From Sulfurovum sp. (GTDB lineage: Bacteria > Campylobacterota > Campylobacteria > Campylobacterales > Sulfurovaceae): DNA of 38,606 bases. Both the position numbers and the translations under genes were made by a program. The notes under the pieces were generated by a model that saw only the letters and a program-made list of their open reading frames with translations, was not told the origin of the DNA and did not search any database. Location of the stretch: contig JALSJI010000089.1 of the NCBI GenBank assembly GCA_026989435.1, forward strand, positions 1 to 38,606. The letters run 5' to 3'. Positions 1 through 7,734 of the stretch are shown one piece after another; position 1 is the first letter of the stretch; each line of letters begins with the position of its first letter.

Positions 1-2
1 CA

Positions 3-347
3 CAGGGCTTGGATAGCTCCCAGTTACTTGCTACACTTTCTAAGATAGTAGAAAGTCCCGCACCTAAGAGTATACACAACTTCATAGAAGTTGCCACCCC
101 ACACATGTTTGCCATAGGCACACTCATTTTTGTGGTCGCTCACTTTATGCTTTTTAGTACAAAAGTCTCTCAGAAGTTTTCACTACGACTCTCCCTAACA
201 CTTTTTATAGTGGCATTGTTAAACATTGTAGCCTATCTGCCTATCATCTTTGGGCTAGTGGTGTCTGGGTGGGTGAAGCTTTTGGCTTTGGGGGCGTTTG
301 TATTGCTGTTTTTAGTGTTACTAGGAATGGTGGCGTTTTCTTTATAG
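3..347 (+). CDS. C-terminal part of an unknown membrane protein (partial at window start)
   Basis: The frame is open from the first bases of the window to a TAG stop, so this is probably the 3' end of a longer gene; the only internal candidate starts are a TTG at position 9 and later codons without a convincing ribosome site. The visible part contains three strongly hydrophobic segments (roughly residues 32-51, 60-80 and 88-110 counted from position 9), separated by a short basic loop, so it is an integral inner-membrane protein. I do not recognise the family. Its last 115 bases overlap the 3' end of the convergent apbE gene on the other strand. Hydrophobicity supports translation; the function is unknown. 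Confidence 0.55.
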   Translation, partial: QGLDSSQLLATLSKIVESPAPKSIHNFIEVATPHMFAIGTLIFVVAHFMLFSTKVSQKFSLRLSLTLFIVALLNIVAYLPIIFGLVVSGWVKLLALGAFVLLFLVLLGMVAFSL

Positions 348-1252
348 TCTAGCCAAGTGAACGTAACAAACTTCTCCAAATTTCCATACACTATCTTCCC
401 GTCACTCTTAACCAGTACAAACCCAACTTCATCATGCTCTTTTAAAAATGACAAGGCTACATCTAATGGCATAACAGAGATGGCAGTAGCATAAGCATCT
501 ATCTTGGCATTGTTTGCATGGCTAAAGAGTGAGACAGAGACAAAGGTTTTGCCTTGTGTGGCAGTTTTGGGGTTGATGAGGTGGTGGTTTTCTTGTGTGC
601 CTACATAACGTCTGTATGTGCCAGAAGTAGAGATGGAGAGTTGGGGTATCTTGGCGGTGAGTGTGGCGAAGGTTTGTTCAGAATAGGGTGACTGTAGCTC
701 AAAAGTGCAAACATCTAAACAGCGAATGTCTCCAGAGAGAGCTACGATGCCTTGGCTGATGTTTTGTTCACTTAAACGCTCCACTACTTTGTCTACCCCA
801 TACCCTTTACCTATGCCTCCTAGGTCTAGTACTATGCCTTGAGCTGTGCTGATGTTATGCTCATGTATGAAAATACCCTCTATGTTACGCTTGGCATTTT
901 GTAGGGCTTTTTGAGTAGGAACGGTACTGTTCTCCTCCCCAAAATGGTACAAGCTTTTAGAGATAGACCCTATGCTAATGTCAAAGTACCCATTTGTCTC
1001 TTTGTAATATGCTTTTGAAAGTGTGATGGCATGGGCAAGTGTGGGGTTGTAGGGTATGGTATGCGTTTGGTTGAGTTGGTAGACTAAGTGTGGTACATAA
1101 CTAGAGAGTGAGGATTCAATCTCTCCTAGCTGTGCAAAAGATTCCGAGATAGCTTTGTTGTGTTCTTGGGACAAGGAGATATGTACAAAGGTACTCATAA
1201 TGGCTTGGGTACGGGTAATAAGGTTTGTTGAGGATGGTGTTTTTTCTGACAT
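233..1252 (-). CDS. apbE: ApbE-family FAD:protein FMN transferase, probable frameshifted lipoprotein
   Basis: ApbE enzymes attach FMN covalently to threonine residues of exported flavoproteins such as Nqr/Rnf subunits and work outside the cytoplasm. Family marks seen: RTQAIMSTFV near residues 14-23, GGIGKGYGVDK near 145-155, SGDIR near 173-177, HLINPKT near 224-230 and the metal-binding-type D252-AYATA. The open frame starts at an ATG with no purine-rich ribosome site. Directly upstream (ATG at 1296) another frame encodes a textbook lipoprotein signal ending LFFLAC-Q; one extra base in the A6 run at 1240-1245 would join the two. The last ~37 residues (from about 303) are polar, low-complexity and antisense to the convergent membrane gene, as if the original stop were lost. 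Family assignment is firm; the native start is doubtful. Confidence 0.88.
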   Translation of the reverse strand: MSEKTPSSTNLITRTQAIMSTFVHISLSQEHNKAISESFAQLGEIESSLSSYVPHLVYQLNQTHTIPYNPTLAHAITLSKAYYKETNGYFDISIGSISKSLYHFGEENSTVPTQKALQNAKRNIEGIFIHEHNISTAQGIVLDLGGIGKGYGVDKVVERLSEQNISQGIVALSGDIRCLDVCTFELQSPYSEQTFATLTAKIPQLSISTSGTYRRYVGTQENHHLINPKTATQGKTFVSVSLFSHANNAKIDAYATAISVMPLDVALSFLKEHDEVGFVLVKSDGKIVYGNLEKFVTFTWLDYKENATIPSNTKNSNTNAPKAKSFTHPDTTSPKMIGR

Positions 1253-1296
1253 GCTAAAAAAAATAAAACAAAGAGTAGAAATAGTATTTTCTTCAT
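1198..1296 (-). other. Out-of-frame lipoprotein signal peptide upstream of apbE
   Basis: An ATG at 1296-1294 opens a 32-codon frame: Lys-Lys, a hydrophobic stretch of 12 residues, then lipobox L-A-C followed by Gln, then a stop. It includes an 8-base T run (1256-1263 as A on the plus strand) and a 6-base A run (1240-1245 as T on the plus strand). Adding one A to the second run fuses the signal to ApbE as LACQKKTPSSTN..., which is exactly what a normal ApbE lipoprotein looks like. It could be a sequencing error, a fixed frameshift, phase variation or programmed slippage. Confidence 0.6.
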
Positions 1297-1330
1297 TTTA
1301 GAGTGTGTTGTGAACAATAGAAAAGACAAT

Positions 1331-2251
1331 CTATATAGGAATCACACGTATATTGGGATCAAGTTTGTCTTTCAGGGCATTTTCTATGGCCATAAGCGTA
1401 CCTGAACCGGAGCTCTCACAGCTGCTACAAGCACCTAGATAGGAGATATAAACGTCAAACATCCCATCTTTTTCTTTGACCGATAGGATATCGATATCTC
1501 CGCCATCCATGACTAAAAATTGCCTTACCGTATTGTCTATCGCCGTATCCACGGCAATCACTTGATGTTCCGGGCTTAGCTCCTTAAACGGAACGGCATT
1601 AAGTACTTTTTCTGCTTCTTCTTTCTCTTTTTCTAATGCTTTATTCTCTTCTATATAGCGTAAAAGTGTCTCGTTACAACTATCATTCTCTTTACCCGCT
1701 TGCGTGAATTGTGCCAGTCTCTCCAAGGTCTGAATGTTTTGTTCGGCAATGATCTGTTTGATTGAAGCGATACTCATAGGAGTTGTTGTGCAAGGATGGG
1801 TACTCTCTTCATGACTTAATGCTCGTTTAATATAGGATTTTACAGCCAATTTTGCTGCATCTATGGCATACACTACGGTAAAATTCTCTTTCTGAGGCAG
1901 TGCAGGTATATTCGGGTTATCCCTAAGTAGTTTCTCTAAAGCAGGGTAGTTGATCGTTTCTATTTGAGCCATTGTTTTGTTGGAGAGTATCAGTGCCATC
2001 ATATGGTTGACTGCAATGCCTGACATAATACCCTCATAGCTATATCGTGCAAGCACTACGGTATCCTCTTGGGTATTGATAGCCCAGTGCAACGTGAGCG
2101 TATAGTCAAACTCTTTTCCCCCGTAGCTGTAGGAGTAGACCTTTACACCAAGTTCTCGGGCTTCATCTTCAGAGATGGTGCCCATATATTTTGGGTTCTC
2201 TATAAACATCGCCACCTTGATGCCATATTCATTTTTTTTATCTAAATCCAT
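1331..2251 (-). CDS. NifU-like protein with intact Nfu domain and degenerate IscU/BFD domains (copy 1)
   Basis: The 306 residues follow the three-domain NifU plan. Residues ~8-145 align with the IscU scaffold (ENPKYMGTIS..., SNKT..., LRDNPNIPALP...) but all three cluster-ligand cysteines are absent. Residues ~150-205 resemble the [2Fe-2S] BFD-like middle domain but keep only the first and last of its four cysteines (in HPC and DSC). The C-terminal ~75 residues are a good Nfu domain: VRQFLVMDGGDI then C275-S-S-C278. By family knowledge Nfu domains carry and transfer [4Fe-4S] clusters; I infer a cluster carrier or damaged scaffold rather than a working IscU. An AAGGA ribosome site lies 8 bases before the ATG. 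A paralogue lies at 2619-3545 on the same strand. Confidence 0.85.
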   Translation of the reverse strand: MDLDKKNEYGIKVAMFIENPKYMGTISEDEARELGVKVYSYSYGGKEFDYTLTLHWAINTQEDTVVLARYSYEGIMSGIAVNHMMALILSNKTMAQIETINYPALEKLLRDNPNIPALPQKENFTVVYAIDAAKLAVKSYIKRALSHEESTHPCTTTPMSIASIKQIIAEQNIQTLERLAQFTQAGKENDSCNETLLRYIEENKALEKEKEEAEKVLNAVPFKELSPEHQVIAVDTAIDNTVRQFLVMDGGDIDILSVKEKDGMFDVYISYLGACSSCESSGSGTLMAIENALKDKLDPNIRVIPI

Positions 2252-2272
2252 GCGTGTGTCCTTGCGTCAAGA

Positions 2273-2310
2273 TTAGCCTACTTTAGCATGTAAAGCTAAA
2301 AATAGGCTAA
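2273..2310 (-). promoter_or_regulatory. Large inverted repeat upstream of NifU-like copy 1
   Basis: TTAGCCTA (2273-2280) pairs with TAGGCTAA (2303-2310), and inside it TTTAGC (2282-2287) pairs with GCTAAA (2295-2300), giving a 14-bp interrupted hairpin. It lies 22 bases upstream of the start codon, so it could be an operator or a leader hairpin. The minus-strand motif TGCTAAAGTAG within it recurs upstream of copy 2 (3561-3571). Confidence 0.5.
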
Positions 2311-2391
2311 AAGCAAAAAAATATATGAACAGATAGGTGATTTCAGCGAGAACTTTGTAGATACCGTTGCGTAGTTTTCATTGAATAGGAT

Positions 2392-2422
2392 TTGACATTT
2401 TTTGACATCTTCTATGTACAAT
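2392..2422 (+). promoter_or_regulatory. Double-TTGACA promoter for the small ORF at 2446
   Basis: TTGACA at 2392-2397 and again at 2402-2407, then TACAAT at 2417-2422. The distal box is 19 bp and the proximal box 9 bp from the -10. The same geometry occurs at 30249, 33272 and 34431. The -10 lies 23 bases before the small ORF. Confidence 0.5.
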
Positions 2423-2445
2423 GTATTAAAAATATGGAGAAAAAA

Positions 2446-2622
2446 ATGCATGAATTATTACTGGATATCTGTAAAAGAAAAATAGATAACGGCATGAGTT
2501 ATGAAGATATTTTGAAATTTATCAAAGCCAATAAAACAGAAAATATGTTTCATGCTATACAGGAGAGAGTGAAAGCCTATATAGAAAAGGTAGAAAAGGA
2601 GAAGCGTAGTAATATAGCCTAA
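2446..2622 (+). CDS. Small unknown charged protein (58 aa)
   Basis: I do not recognise this protein. The frame is open further upstream, but the start is set at ATG 2446 because GGAG (2436-2439) lies 6 bases before it and the upstream part contains the promoter boxes. The product is helical-looking and rich in Lys and Glu, with a YEDILKFIKAN segment near residues 18-28 and a basic C-terminus (EKVEKEKRS). No signal peptide or membrane segment is seen. It lies between two NifU-like paralogues, on the opposite strand, and its stop overlaps the stop of the downstream copy by 4 bases. The clear promoter and ribosome site argue that it is real. Confidence 0.6.
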   Translation: MHELLLDICKRKIDNGMSYEDILKFIKANKTENMFHAIQERVKAYIEKVEKEKRSNIA

Positions 2623-3545
2623 AGAGGTAAAACCCGTATTTTGCTATCTAGTTTCTCTTTAAGGCTATTTTCAATCGCAAAGAGTGTGCCTGTATTGGCA
2701 CTTGCACAGCCGTCGCATGCACCTAGATAACGTATATAGATATCGATATTTTCTCCATTCTCTTTTACGTCAAGTATCTCTATATTTCCTCCATCCATCA
2801 CAAGAAATTCCCTGACAGAACCATCGATAACATGATCTATGGCAGCTATCTTCTCCTTGGTATTCATCTCTCTAAAAGGAATATCTATGGTCTGTTCTTT
2901 TATCTTTTTTTCTCTTTCTATCAGCTGTTTTTGCGCTGCTATAAGTGTATCTAGATCTTTGAGGCACTCTGTATCAAAGAAGCCTGCTTTTGTATATCGA
3001 GTAAGCTCTTTGTATGTCTGGATTTTGTGTAGAGCGATACTCTCCTTAATTGAAGCAAGACTCATTGGCGTATCTTTGCAGGGATAGGTCAAATCCTCTC
3101 TGCCTAAAGCCTCTTGGTAGTAGGCTTTGGCTGCTTGTTTGAGTGCATCAAGAGCCAGAGTAATGACATACGCTTCATCTGTCGGCAAAGCAGGGGTATC
3201 AGGCTTGTCGCGTAAAAAGCGTTCTAAACCTTGAAAGGTCATAGTTGTGGCTTCTTGAACAGTTTTGTTCTTGCATAGGAGGGCTAGCATATCGCATGCA
3301 GCAATCAGCGAGGGGGTGCCAAAATAGGTATAACGTGCAAGCAGTATGGTGTCATCTTCAGGATTCACAGCCCAATAGAGTGTAATCTCCTCACCTATTA
3401 CTTCGTCTCCGTAGCTATAGCTAAAAAGTTTCGCATTCAGTGCTTCTGTCTCTTTCGTGCTAATAACCCCGGCATGCTTGGGGTCACTTATAAACATCGC
3501 TACTTTGATGCCGTAGTCACTTTTAAAATCAATTAGCGTATCCAT
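2619..3545 (-). CDS. NifU-like protein with intact Nfu domain and degenerate IscU/BFD domains (copy 2)
   Basis: This 308-residue protein is a paralogue of 1331-2251, clearly related along its whole length but well diverged. The IscU-like N-terminus again has no cluster-ligand cysteines (for example YFGTPSLIAA where scaffolds have a GC motif). The BFD-like middle keeps one cysteine in YPC and one in TEC, the same two positions as copy 1. The Nfu domain is intact: VREFLVMDGGNI and C277-D-G-C280. AAGGAG lies 5 bases before the ATG. It starts 45 bases downstream of the RND pump stop on the same strand, so co-transcription with the efflux operon is possible, though the leader motif shared with copy 1 suggests its own promoter. 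Probable Fe-S carrier; partner unknown. Confidence 0.85.
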   Translation of the reverse strand: MDTLIDFKSDYGIKVAMFISDPKHAGVISTKETEALNAKLFSYSYGDEVIGEEITLYWAVNPEDDTILLARYTYFGTPSLIAACDMLALLCKNKTVQEATTMTFQGLERFLRDKPDTPALPTDEAYVITLALDALKQAAKAYYQEALGREDLTYPCKDTPMSLASIKESIALHKIQTYKELTRYTKAGFFDTECLKDLDTLIAAQKQLIEREKKIKEQTIDIPFREMNTKEKIAAIDHVIDGSVREFLVMDGGNIEILDVKENGENIDIYIRYLGACDGCASANTGTLFAIENSLKEKLDSKIRVLPL

Positions 3546-3590
3546 TTGTACTCCTTGGTTCTACTTTAGCAGGTTTAGCTTAAACACATT

Positions 3591-6500
3591 TTATTCCCCT
3601 TCTTTAGGCCTATTTTTTGAGAAACGCATATATAAAATAGGTAAAATAATCAGCGTTAAGATGGTGGAACTCACCAGCCCATTGATGACCACAATCGCAA
3701 GGGGACGTTGTATCTCTGAGCCAGGACCTGTTGCAAAGAGTAGGGGGAGTAACCCCAATGCTGCAATGATGGCTGTCATCAATACAGGTCGCAATCTTTT
3801 TACCGATCCTTCAATGACAGCATCTTTGAGCGTAGAACCATTTTGTATAAGATAATTAAAATAGTTCACTAGCACCACACCATTGAGCACTGCAATACCA
3901 AGAAGGGCGATAAACCCAACAGATGCAGGTACAGACATATACTCTCCACTAAAATAGAGCCCAATAAATCCACCTATGAGTGCCAATGGTACATTAATAA
4001 GTACCATCAATGCTTGCCGCAAGGATTTAAATGAGACAAAGAGTAAAATAAAGACTAAAAAGAGTGCCAAAGGCACAATAATAGCCAAACGTTTTGCCGC
4101 TCTTTGTTGGTTTTTAAACTCACCACCATACTCTATATAATATCCTGCAGGTAGTTTAATCTCATTTTCTATTTTTCTTTGGGCTTCTTCTACAAAGCTC
4201 ACGAGGTCACGACCTTCTACATTGGATTGTACAATGGTTTTTCTATAACCATGTTCGTGTTCTATTTGTACGGGTCCTGCGTTGGAGACAAATTTGACAA
4301 AGTTACTTAAGGGTATGGATTTACCATCTGCTACAGGATAGTATAGTTTTTTAATCCTATCAAGAGAGTTTTGCAAGGCATCATCTCCTTTGACCACAAG
4401 AGGAATACGACGCATACCCTCTTGAATGACACCAATATCTAATCCTGTCACCATCACTTTTAAAAAGTTATTGAGATCCTCTTGTGTAATTTCATAATAT
4501 GCCATCGCTTTTTTATCAAATTTAAGCTCAAAATATTCTACTCCTTCATTGGCTTTTTTGTAAACATCTGCACTTCCGGGTATTTTTTCCAAGAGATCTT
4601 TTATCTCAACGGCGATAGATTCAAGGAGAGCATTGTCGCTACCAAAAATAGCAATAGCCAAATCTCCTCGTACCCCTGTAAGCATCTCTGAGACTCTCAT
4701 TTCTATAGGTTGTGTAAAGCCATATTCAATCCCTACAAATTCATCAAGGACTTTGCGTATCTCATTGATAATAAACTCTTTTGAGGGCTCTCTCCACTTC
4801 TCTTTGGGTTTGAGGACTAGAAAAGTATCGGTATCATTGAGTCCCATTGGGTCCAGTCCTAATTCGTCACTTCCTGTTCTGGCAATGATATTTTCTATTT
4901 CAGGCACGGAAGCTATGAGCTTTTTTTGTATTTTCAGATTGAGTGCCAAACTCTCTTTGAGTGAGATAGAGGGCAACATCTCTATCCCGATGATAATACT
5001 GCCTTCATCCATGGTCGGCATAAAAGATTTTCCTGTTTTATCTGCAAGATAGAGTGAACCCCCAAAGAGCATGAGCACAAAGAGAATGACGATTTTGGCG
5101 TGATTGAGTGACCATACGAGAATAGGTCTATAGCCTTTGGTAAGGTAACGCACCACAAAAGACTCAGGATCGGGTCGTTTGGTTAAAATAAAAGAGCTCA
5201 ACACAGGAATAAGTGTCAATGCCAAAAGCAAAGAACTAAAGAGTGCAAAGATAATACTCAAAGCCACGGGTTTAAACAGTTTTCCCTCTAAGCCTTCTAG
5301 TGTCAAGATAGGTAAAAATACGATGATAATAATCAAAACACCTGTTATAATAGAAGGTGCCATTTCGACTGTGGCTTCATAAATAATATGTAGTTTACTA
5401 TGACGTTGACGTTTGGGGTTACCTAATTCAGCGGTAATATGCTCTACGACAACCACCGCAGAATCCACCAGTATCCCAATAGCAATGGCAAGTCCACCTA
5501 GACTCATGAGGTTGGCTGTAAGCCCAAAGTACTGCATCGCCATAAAACTCATAAGTAATGCAAAGGGCAAAATAAGGGCTACGCTCACCGCTGAAGCCAA
5601 GTTTCCAAGCATTAAAAGCAAGATAACCATAATCAATACAATGGCCTCATAAAGTGCAGATTTTACGGTATCTGTAGCTAGGTTAACAAGTTCAGAACGG
5701 TCATAAAAAATATCTATTTTGGTGCCATGAGGTAACATTTTTTCAAGAGCAGATAACTCTTTTTTGACTTTGTCCAAAACTATGGCGGTATTGATGCCTT
5801 TTAGCCCGAGCACGAGACCCTGTACTGCTTCTGCTTCACCATTTTTACTTACAAATCCTGCACGGGTGAGATACCCAAAGTGCACAGTAGCGACATCACC
5901 CAAGGTAATAATATGATCACCAATCTTACGAATAGGTAGCATTTGGATGTCATGGATATTTTTAAGTCTTCCCACACTTCTGACCAAGATACTCTCTACC
6001 CCTTGAGATACGCGACCTGCACCATCATTTTTATTGTTTTTTTCGAGTGCCTCAAAGAGTTGATCGAGTGTTACACCTTTTGCACGCATTTGATTAAGGT
6101 TTGGTACGACTTCATATGTTTTTACTTTGCCACCCAAGGCATTGACTTCGGCTACACCGCTAATTGCACGTATTTTAGGAGAGATAATCCAATCTAAAAG
6201 TGTACGTTTTGCTTCAAGCGTTAAGGTGTCAGACTCTATGGTAAACATAAGAATATCACTCAGTGGTGTAGAAATGGGGGCTAATCCTCCTGTAATATTC
6301 TCAGGAAGTTCTCCTTGAATCTCAGCAAGCCTTTCACCTACTTGTTGCCTTGCCCAATAGATGTCGGTACCATCTTCAAAGTCTATGGTGATGTCAACAA
6401 GACCATATTTGGTGGTAGAACGCATCATCGTTTCATAAGGGATACCAACCATCTTTGTCTCAATAGGTACCGTGATACCAGATTCTACTTCTGCAGGGGT

Positions 6501-6665
6501 CATACCGTTAGATTTCATAATGATTTTCACCTGTGTGGGTGAGATATCAGGAAATGCATCTACCGGTAACTCATTGTAGGTTTTAATACCCAGCCCAAGT
6601 ATCACTACAGCCAAAAGAGAAAAGAAAAGCCTTTGTGCAAGGGCAAATCCAATAATTTTATTCAT
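3591..6665 (-). CDS. CusA/CzcA-family heavy-metal RND efflux pump
   Basis: About 1024 residues, the normal length for an HME-type RND inner-membrane proton antiporter that exports metal cations across the envelope together with an adaptor and an outer-membrane channel. Seen: N-terminal TM1 (IIGFALAQRLFF), PVDAFPDISPTQV near 38-49, clusters of TM helices near residues 335-530 and 860-1010, and the TM4 proton-relay aspartate in AIGILVDSAVVVVEH (about residue 401). The motif is between the Co/Zn/Cd and Cu/Ag subtypes, so the substrate is not assigned. An upstream GTG (6674) is open, but ATG 6665 fits the family N-terminus and has AGGTGG just before it. It overlaps the adaptor gene by 8 bases. 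Confidence 0.93.
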   Translation of the reverse strand: MNKIIGFALAQRLFFSLLAVVILGLGIKTYNELPVDAFPDISPTQVKIIMKSNGMTPAEVESGITVPIETKMVGIPYETMMRSTTKYGLVDITIDFEDGTDIYWARQQVGERLAEIQGELPENITGGLAPISTPLSDILMFTIESDTLTLEAKRTLLDWIISPKIRAISGVAEVNALGGKVKTYEVVPNLNQMRAKGVTLDQLFEALEKNNKNDGAGRVSQGVESILVRSVGRLKNIHDIQMLPIRKIGDHIITLGDVATVHFGYLTRAGFVSKNGEAEAVQGLVLGLKGINTAIVLDKVKKELSALEKMLPHGTKIDIFYDRSELVNLATDTVKSALYEAIVLIMVILLLMLGNLASAVSVALILPFALLMSFMAMQYFGLTANLMSLGGLAIAIGILVDSAVVVVEHITAELGNPKRQRHSKLHIIYEATVEMAPSIITGVLIIIIVFLPILTLEGLEGKLFKPVALSIIFALFSSLLLALTLIPVLSSFILTKRPDPESFVVRYLTKGYRPILVWSLNHAKIVILFVLMLFGGSLYLADKTGKSFMPTMDEGSIIIGIEMLPSISLKESLALNLKIQKKLIASVPEIENIIARTGSDELGLDPMGLNDTDTFLVLKPKEKWREPSKEFIINEIRKVLDEFVGIEYGFTQPIEMRVSEMLTGVRGDLAIAIFGSDNALLESIAVEIKDLLEKIPGSADVYKKANEGVEYFELKFDKKAMAYYEITQEDLNNFLKVMVTGLDIGVIQEGMRRIPLVVKGDDALQNSLDRIKKLYYPVADGKSIPLSNFVKFVSNAGPVQIEHEHGYRKTIVQSNVEGRDLVSFVEEAQRKIENEIKLPAGYYIEYGGEFKNQQRAAKRLAIIVPLALFLVFILLFVSFKSLRQALMVLINVPLALIGGFIGLYFSGEYMSVPASVGFIALLGIAVLNGVVLVNYFNYLIQNGSTLKDAVIEGSVKRLRPVLMTAIIAALGLLPLLFATGPGSEIQRPLAIVVINGLVSSTILTLIILPILYMRFSKNRPKEGE

Positions 6666-7731
6666 CGTCGCCACCTAGTAGGTTTTTCAAGATAGCCAAA
6701 GAGTTGGTTGCTATTTCATGATTGAGTCGTGGAGAGGTTTTCAAATAATAATAGACGTTATCTTCAGAAAGTATCTCAACAGGTACTGCCACAAAACCTT
6801 CATCGGTTTTGACAAAAACAATCTGCGTGCCCCCTTGTTTAATCACGGAATTCTTTTTTACTTTAAGCACATCGGTATAGCGTGTAAGTTTTGCACTTCC
6901 TATAAAACCTGAGTAAATATTTGTGGTTTTGGGTATTAAAAACCGTACTTGACGTGTTTGATTTTCCGGATTAATGACAGGAGAGATTTGCAGTATGGTT
7001 GTTTGAAATGTTTTACCATTTAGCGTTATTTCTACTTTTTCACCTTCATGAAGTTTTTGGGTACGTTGGGCTTTTATATCGGCCTCTAACCATAGTGCAC
7101 CCTTTTTTTTAATGACAAACAATGCATCATCAGGATTGGTACTTTTACCCGGTGTGGCACTGAGGGAAATGAGGTTTCCTTCGATGGGGCTAGTGATATT
7201 AATCGTGTTGCTTAGTTCAAATTTTTCAAACAGTGCTTCAATCATACGCTCGCTGGCACCATATCCTTTGAGTAGTGCTTTTGAAGCTGCTACTCTTATG
7301 GTATCAGATTTTAGTTCTGCGTTGGCAGCGACACACTCTTTTTGTGGAATAATCTCTTCTTTACACAACATATTTTTACGTTCTGTGAGATGTTTGTGGT
7401 GTTTATATTCTATGGCTTCGGCAATAGCTTGTTGCTGTACTTCTATCCATTTTGTCCCTGTGACTTTAGCTAGCAATTCACCACGTTTTAGATGTTGGTA
7501 TTTTGCGACATAGAGTGCTTGTACATTGGCTTCAAAAGGCAAGGATATCGTGTGCAGTAACGTCGGTGGTGTAACCACATGAGCGATAAATTCCCCAAAA
7601 GGATAGGTATTGGATGCTTTGGGTACTTCTATACTGATATTCCAGTTTTTTGCCTGTTCTTGGGTCATTTTGATTGCTTCTGCATTGAGTGACAGTGTAA
7701 GTAATACAGAGAATAATAATCTTTTTTTCAT
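6658..7731 (-). CDS. Periplasmic adaptor (membrane-fusion) subunit of metal RND efflux system
   Basis: A 357-residue CusB/CzcB-type adaptor that bridges the RND pump and the outer-membrane factor. It has an N-terminal signal peptide (MKKRLLFSVLLTLSLNAEA), a barrel-sandwich half (LPFEANVQALYVAKYQHLKRGELLAKV), a helical hairpin of ~100 residues, the return strand ITSPIEGNLISLSATPGKS, then a beta-barrel (ADIKAQRTQKLHEGEKVEI). Two Cys in the hairpin (MLCKEEIIPQKEC) are unusual for the position. AAGGA lies 7 bases before the ATG. It is 3 bases from the upstream TolC gene and overlaps the pump gene, so the three are one transcription unit. Confidence 0.9.
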   Translation of the reverse strand: MKKRLLFSVLLTLSLNAEAIKMTQEQAKNWNISIEVPKASNTYPFGEFIAHVVTPPTLLHTISLPFEANVQALYVAKYQHLKRGELLAKVTGTKWIEVQQQAIAEAIEYKHHKHLTERKNMLCKEEIIPQKECVAANAELKSDTIRVAASKALLKGYGASERMIEALFEKFELSNTINITSPIEGNLISLSATPGKSTNPDDALFVIKKKGALWLEADIKAQRTQKLHEGEKVEITLNGKTFQTTILQISPVINPENQTRQVRFLIPKTTNIYSGFIGSAKLTRYTDVLKVKKNSVIKQGGTQIVFVKTDEGFVAVPVEILSEDNVYYYLKTSPRLNHEIATNSLAILKNLLGGDDE

Positions 7732-7734
7732 GGC

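Noticed and set aside
4633-5052. Long plus-strand open frame antisense to the RND pump
   Set aside because: No ribosome site, unlikely composition, and the opposite strand is a full, conserved RND gene; treated as a shadow.
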